NCBI GenBank assembly: GCA_002725015.1
Contig: PBQM01000075.1
Coordinates: forward strand, 1-33,331
Length of the DNA: 33,331 nucleotides
Source of the DNA: Flavobacteriaceae bacterium
GTDB taxonomy: Bacteria > Bacteroidota > Bacteroidia > Flavobacteriales > Flavobacteriaceae
Direction of reading: 5' to 3'
Position numbers and translations under genes: made by a program. Below the pieces are notes generated by a model. The model ran no database searches and was not told where the DNA came from. It saw only the letters and a program-made list of their open reading frames with translations. Shown one piece after another: positions 28,977-33,331 of the stretch (position 1 is the first letter of the stretch; every line of letters starts with the position of its first letter).

Positions 28977-29849
28977 CTAAGTTTTGCGGTGCTTCCAGCG
29001 CTTGTGGGTCCATAAGTAATACTCAGGCGCTTCATATATTTGATTTTCTACAAGCGCTATAAATTGATCCGTTATTTTGTAATCTTCAAAATTATTGGGC
29101 GCTTCTGTCAATGTTTTAAAGGTGGTTTCATAAAACCCTCTTTTGACACGCTTTACAGAGAAAAAAACAACTGAAAGGTCTAGTTTTTTAGAAAGCATTT
29201 CAGCTCCAGTGTGCACTGGAACATCAATCCCCATAAATTTATTCCAATGGTAAGCTTTATTTTTTTTAGGGCTTTGATCTGCGGCAAAACCATTGATGGT
29301 TAACAAGCCTTTTTTTTTGTTTTCCGTTAAAACAGCTGCCGTTTCTTTGGTTGTGATTAGATAGGAATCGTAGCGCGCTCTAATTTTACGGATCATACGG
29401 TCAAAGTATTTATTGTTGAGACGTTTATATATTGCAAAAGTTTTGTGTGATGTGTAGGCCTGAAGAATAAAAATCCACTCCCAGCTGCCATAATGCGCGC
29501 ACATCAATGAAATGCTTTTGTTTCTTTTTTCAAAGTCTTTGATGATTTCAATGTTTGTAAATTTAAAGCGCTTTTTCATATCCTCTTTACGGATATTCAT
29601 CGATTTGATCGCTTCAAGAATCATATCGCATAAGTGGTGGTAAAATTTTTTCTCAATGCGCTTTCGTTCGGCTTCTGATTTTTCTGGGAATACCAGTTTA
29701 AGATTTTCAGAAACCGTTTTTTTTCGGTAACCAACAAGTCGGTATAAAATGAAATATAAGCCATCGGATACCCCATACAGCAAGCGAAAAGGGAGCATGG
29801 AAGTGACCCATAAAATGGGATAAATAACCACAAAGGCTAATAATTGCAT
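28977..29849 (-). CDS. LpxL/HtrB-type lysophospholipid acyltransferase family protein
   Basis: CAHYGSWEW (HX4E motif), FAADQSPKKN, SLVLPF-like TM N-terminus, YLWTHKRWKHR C-terminus. Confidence 0.87.
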   Translation of the reverse strand: MQLLAFVVIYPILWVTSMLPFRLLYGVSDGLYFILYRLVGYRKKTVSENLKLVFPEKSEAERKRIEKKFYHHLCDMILEAIKSMNIRKEDMKKRFKFTNIEIIKDFEKRNKSISLMCAHYGSWEWIFILQAYTSHKTFAIYKRLNNKYFDRMIRKIRARYDSYLITTKETAAVLTENKKKGLLTINGFAADQSPKKNKAYHWNKFMGIDVPVHTGAEMLSKKLDLSVVFFSVKRVKRGFYETTFKTLTEAPNNFEDYKITDQFIALVENQIYEAPEYYLWTHKRWKHRKT

Positions 29850-29872
29850 AAATTAAACTTAAATTTACTGGG

Positions 29873-29880
29873 CAAAGATA
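29873..29880 (-). promoter_or_regulatory. Possible -7 element (TATCTTTG) upstream of the acyltransferase gene
   Basis: Minus-strand TATCTTTG matches TAnnTTTG and lies 24 bp before the start codon. -33 unclear. Confidence 0.35.
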
Positions 29881-29910
29881 CTTTATTTAGCCGAATTATT
29901 ATTTTTCTTT

Positions 29911-30552
29911 ATGAACCTACACACCTTAATTATTATCAGCAGCAATGTTTTAGTGTCCATGCGCGGTTTTAAAGACGCTGCTTTTTTTGAACGTTTTAAA
30001 TTTAACATTCGCGCTCTGATCGCTGGGGATTATAAGCGGCTGGTGAGCTCAGGCTTTTTGCACGTAGATTGGCAACACCTGCTGTTTAATATGTTCACTC
30101 TTTATTTTTTTGCCAACAGCGTCGTTTTTAAGTTGGGTGTTTTTAATTTTTATTTAATTTATTTGACAAGTTTATTGACCGGAAATTTACTGTCTTTTTA
30201 TTTTCACAAAAACGAACCCCAATACACAGCTGTTGGTGCTAGTGGGGCTGTGACAGGAATACTTTATGCAGCCATACTGTTAAATCCGGGTATGAAAATG
30301 TTTATTTATTTTATTCCTGTCCCCATTCCTTCCTATATAATAGGAGTCGGCTATTTGCTATTTTCTATTTATGGAATGAAAACAAAAATGGGCAATATCG
30401 GTCACGATGCCCATTTTGGGGGCGCTGTTGGTGGCTATGTAATGACCTTGATTTTGGCCCCAAAGATTCTAGAATATCATCTTATGATGGTATTGGTTTT
30501 AGCGGCCCCTATTATCCTTTTATTTTTGTTGAGGTGGCAAAAACGAATTTAG
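29911..30552 (+). CDS. Rhomboid-family intramembrane serine protease
   Basis: HVDWQHLLFNMFTLYFFA, AVGASGAVTG (catalytic Ser), HDAHFGGAVGGY (catalytic His). Confidence 0.92.
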   Translation: MNLHTLIIISSNVLVSMRGFKDAAFFERFKFNIRALIAGDYKRLVSSGFLHVDWQHLLFNMFTLYFFANSVVFKLGVFNFYLIYLTSLLTGNLLSFYFHKNEPQYTAVGASGAVTGILYAAILLNPGMKMFIYFIPVPIPSYIIGVGYLLFSIYGMKTKMGNIGHDAHFGGAVGGYVMTLILAPKILEYHLMMVLVLAAPIILLFLLRWQKRI

Positions 30553-31694
30553 TCCGCTAATAATTCGGCAATTTTAGCTTCTAGCGCCTGGCCTCTGAGA
30601 CGAGTAGCCAAAATTTTACCGTCACGATCCAGGATAAAAGTGGCTGGAATAGAGGAGATGTTATAAAGTTGTGCGATTGGATCCTGCCAAAATTTTAAAT
30701 TGGAAACATTATACCAATTGAGCTTGTCTTTTTCGATGGCTGAGACCCAAGCGGACTTTTGGCCCTTTCTGTCCAAAGAGACACTGATGATCTCAAGTCC
30801 TTTCTCGTGATATTTATTATATATTCTTACAAAATTCGGGTTTTCAACCCTGCAAGGTTTACACCATGAAGCCCAAAAATCGAGTATGGTCACTTCTCCT
30901 AGTATTTTACTGAGTGTGAGCATTTCACCTTCTGGATTTGGGGCTGTAAAATCAGCAGCTTTGGTTCCAACTTTAATCTCCACCTTATTGACTTCATTTT
31001 GGATTTTAAAATAAATTTTTTGGGTCAAATTTTTATTGTAGGGCTTTTTTAATAAAGCAATTGGCATGTTTTTAAAAACCTCTTGAGCCAACGCTGCATT
31101 AAATCCCTTTTGTTCCGTTATTACATCCAATAATATGAGTGAGAAATCTGAACCGGAATTGCTTTTTATAAAATTAAGACCGTAATCTTTAAGCTCAGAG
31201 CGCATCGATTTATTGCGTTTTTGAATTTCACTGACTGCCTCCGGATCGTTTATAGACAACATATAATCTTTTTGAAGTCTCGAAATCTTATCAATGATTA
31301 ATTGGTAGCCTTTTTTATAATCCGTAAAAACACGGTTATTATCCCCGCCTTTGGCAATTGATTTATAAATGCTGTCCTTGTAAATAACGGCCTGGGTCTC
31401 TCCAGGCTCTAAAACCAAAGCAGTTTGTCCAGCAATCCCATTGACCGTTAAAATACGCATTTGAGGGGCCTCTATAGTTCCCTTGAATTCGAAGAATTCA
31501 TTAACCACAATGGCTGTATCTGTTACCCGAGAATTTTGGCCACCCTCACTGGTTTTTAAATAAACGCGAACCCCATTGTAAATTCCTTCGGCTTGTCCTT
31601 TAATAACATACTCTTTTGCAGACGAATTTTTAGATTCACAGCCAAAAATTAGCAAGAGCAAACATAAAATTGAAAAGCGGCTGATTTGTAACAT
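30549..31694 (-). CDS. TlpA-like thiol:disulfide oxidoreductase, DUF4369-type N-terminus, probable lipoprotein
   Basis: Lipobox-like LLLLIFGCES; thioredoxin motif DFWASWCKPCRVENP; SIPATFILDRDGKI. Confidence 0.9.
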   Translation of the reverse strand: MLQISRFSILCLLLLIFGCESKNSSAKEYVIKGQAEGIYNGVRVYLKTSEGGQNSRVTDTAIVVNEFFEFKGTIEAPQMRILTVNGIAGQTALVLEPGETQAVIYKDSIYKSIAKGGDNNRVFTDYKKGYQLIIDKISRLQKDYMLSINDPEAVSEIQKRNKSMRSELKDYGLNFIKSNSGSDFSLILLDVITEQKGFNAALAQEVFKNMPIALLKKPYNKNLTQKIYFKIQNEVNKVEIKVGTKAADFTAPNPEGEMLTLSKILGEVTILDFWASWCKPCRVENPNFVRIYNKYHEKGLEIISVSLDRKGQKSAWVSAIEKDKLNWYNVSNLKFWQDPIAQLYNISSIPATFILDRDGKILATRLRGQALEAKIAELLAD

Positions 31695-31776
31695 CGGTCA
31701 ATTTTTAGTAAAAATAAATAAAATTTACCAACCTCAAGATTTGTTGGAATATTAATACTTTTGTAAAAAAAAAAGC

Positions 31777-33165
31777 ATGCATCAGCAAGATACCATCATT
31801 GCATTGGCAACTCCTTCCGGCGCTGGGGCAATCGGTGTGCTTCGAATCTCTGGCTCGCTGGCCATTTCCATAACGGAAAGCTTGTTTAAATCCATACACA
31901 ATAAGAATTTGACAACACAGCCTACGCACAGCATTCATTTGGGCCATATTTTTGATGGAGACACCCTTTTGGACGAAGTTTTGGTGAGTTTATTTAAAAA
32001 TCCAAAGTCTTACACTGGTGAGGATGTGGTAGAAATATCCTGCCATGGCAGCCATTACATTCAAACCAAAATTTTACAATTGTTTATTCGCCACGGCTGC
32101 CGCACAGCTGATCCTGGAGAATTTACCCTGCGGGCTTTTATCAACGGAAAAATGGATTTAAGCCAAGCGGAAGCTGTAGCCGACCTTATTGCCAGCGACA
32201 GTGCAGCAGCCCATCAAATTGCAATACAGCAGATGCGTGGTGGCTTTAGTTCTGAAATTAAAGCCCTGCGCGCTGAGCTTTTAGACTTCGCTTCTTTGAT
32301 AGAACTCGAGTTGGACTTTTCTGAGGAAGACGTTGCTTTTGCTGATCAAACACAATTTAAAATACTTTTGGAGCGCATTGTGAAAGTTTTAAAATACCTG
32401 ATGGATTCTTTTTCTACTGGAAATGCCATTAAGAATGGGGTCCCTATTTCTATTGTCGGGGCACCCAATGTAGGAAAATCAACACTCTTAAATGCCCTTT
32501 TAAACGAGGATAAAGCCATTGTGAGTGCGATTGCTGGGACCACTCGAGACGCCATTGAAGACGAATTAATTATTGAGGGTATTAAGTTTCGCTTTATTGA
32601 TACGGCAGGCATTCGCCAAACCGATGATACTGTAGAGTCTATCGGGATTGAAAAGACTTACACGAAAATGGCCCAATCTCAGGTGATTTTGCATCTTTTG
32701 GATGCTTCAGCCCTTACAGAAAGCAGCAGTACCACAATCTTAAAAGCCATTCAAGTCAGCATCGAAATGTACCCTGACATCAAATCCATGGTAGTTTTAA
32801 ATAAAATGGATCTTGTGAATTCAGCCGACGTTTCAGCATTGCTTTCAAAACTTAAGCCTTTACAACTAAGCGCCAAAACCGGGGCGGGGGTAGAGACCCT
32901 CAAATCAGAACTCTTGAGCTTGGTTCAAACTGGAAAGTTGCACAACAACGATACCATTATTACCAATGCCAGACATTACGATGCTTTGGGAAAAGCACTG
33001 CAAAGCATACAGACTGTACAAGCTGGGCTTGAATCCAACCTCTCAGGGGATCTTTTGGCTATCGACCTTCGCGAAGCCCTCTACCATTTTGGCAGAATTA
33101 CAGGTGAAATTTCTACAGACGATTTATTGGGCAATATCTTTGCCAACTTCTGTATCGGTAAGTAA
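31777..33165 (+). CDS. mnmE: tRNA uridine-5-carboxymethylaminomethyl(34) synthesis GTPase MnmE
   Basis: DTIIALATPSGAGAIGVLRISG, GAPNVGKSTLLNALL, FIDTAGIRQTDD, C-terminal FCIGK. Confidence 0.98.
   Translation: MHQQDTIIALATPSGAGAIGVLRISGSLAISITESLFKSIHNKNLTTQPTHSIHLGHIFDGDTLLDEVLVSLFKNPKSYTGEDVVEISCHGSHYIQTKILQLFIRHGCRTADPGEFTLRAFINGKMDLSQAEAVADLIASDSAAAHQIAIQQMRGGFSSEIKALRAELLDFASLIELELDFSEEDVAFADQTQFKILLERIVKVLKYLMDSFSTGNAIKNGVPISIVGAPNVGKSTLLNALLNEDKAIVSAIAGTTRDAIEDELIIEGIKFRFIDTAGIRQTDDTVESIGIEKTYTKMAQSQVILHLLDASALTESSSTTILKAIQVSIEMYPDIKSMVVLNKMDLVNSADVSALLSKLKPLQLSAKTGAGVETLKSELLSLVQTGKLHNNDTIITNARHYDALGKALQSIQTVQAGLESNLSGDLLAIDLREALYHFGRITGEISTDDLLGNIFANFCIGK
33148..33165 (+). other. Candidate trmE/mnmE-type chromosomal attachment site
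   Basis: TTCTGTATCGGTAAGTAA at the extreme 3' end of mnmE, overlapping the stop codon. It resembles the SGI1-family attB at the trmE 3' end. Confidence 0.35.
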
Positions 33166-33265
33166 AGTTAGTTTCCTTTCATTTATTTTTCTTTTCATTT
33201 TAGTGAATATAAGAATATATATTGCTCTATTCTTTGTTTTTATTTAGTTCTTATTTATTATATTT

Positions 33266-33326
33266 ATGTCATAATAGTGTCATAAGAATATTGATTAAGA
33301 CACAAAAGTGTCATAAAGTGTCCTTA
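33266..33326 (+). repeat. Cluster of GTGTCATAA-like short repeats
   Basis: TATGTCATAA, AGTGTCATAA, (inverted) GACAC, AAGTGTCATAA, AGTGTCCTTA. TGTC starts at 33267, 33278, 33309 and 33319. Confidence 0.7.
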
Positions 33327-33331
33327 TGTAG

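Noticed and set aside
31756-31763. TACTTTTG as a -7 box for mnmE
   Set aside because: Matches TAnnTTTG but no TTG at the right spacing (nearest gives 12 nt); too weak to list.
32966-33247. 93-aa plus-strand ORF running past the mnmE stop
   Set aside because: Out-of-frame with mnmE for most of its length, then AT-rich hydrophobic translation of intergenic DNA.
1-33331. CRISPR arrays, IS elements, prophage or defence islands
   Set aside because: No regularly spaced repeat-spacer structure, no transposase, cas, restriction-modification or phage structural ORF in any frame provided.

Overview
The window looks like a contiguous, gene-dense core chromosome segment from a Flavobacteriia/Bacteroidetes-type bacterium. 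Evidence for the lineage: AT-rich DNA, several TAnnTTTG-type -7 boxes, and typical flavobacterial gene families. From left to right it holds tRNA-Ser(UGA), a nitroreductase, a DegT-type aminotransferase, a minus-strand ftsK-lolA-lptF/G-ribB cluster, katG, nhaC, a fused E1 alpha/beta 2-oxoacid dehydrogenase, an M1-peptidase-like protein without catalytic motifs, a LOG-family protein, uvrA, a Sua5/YciO protein, a uvrD/pcrA helicase, a small membrane-anchored protein plus recG, an AcpH-like protein, glmM, an LpxL-like acyltransferase, a rhomboid protease, a TlpA-like thioredoxin and mnmE. I found no CRISPR array, IS element, phage module or recognisable defence operon. I do not see a convincing complete novel system. 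The signals most worth a second look are: (1) the right edge, where the mnmE 3' end carries a sequence resembling the known trmE attachment site, followed by helically phased TGTCATAA-type repeats; (2) a perfect 17-bp AT-rich inverted repeat abutting a promoter near the left edge; and (3) three lineage-type enzymes with altered or lost catalytic motifs (RibB C-terminal domain, M1-like protein, E1 TPP motif).
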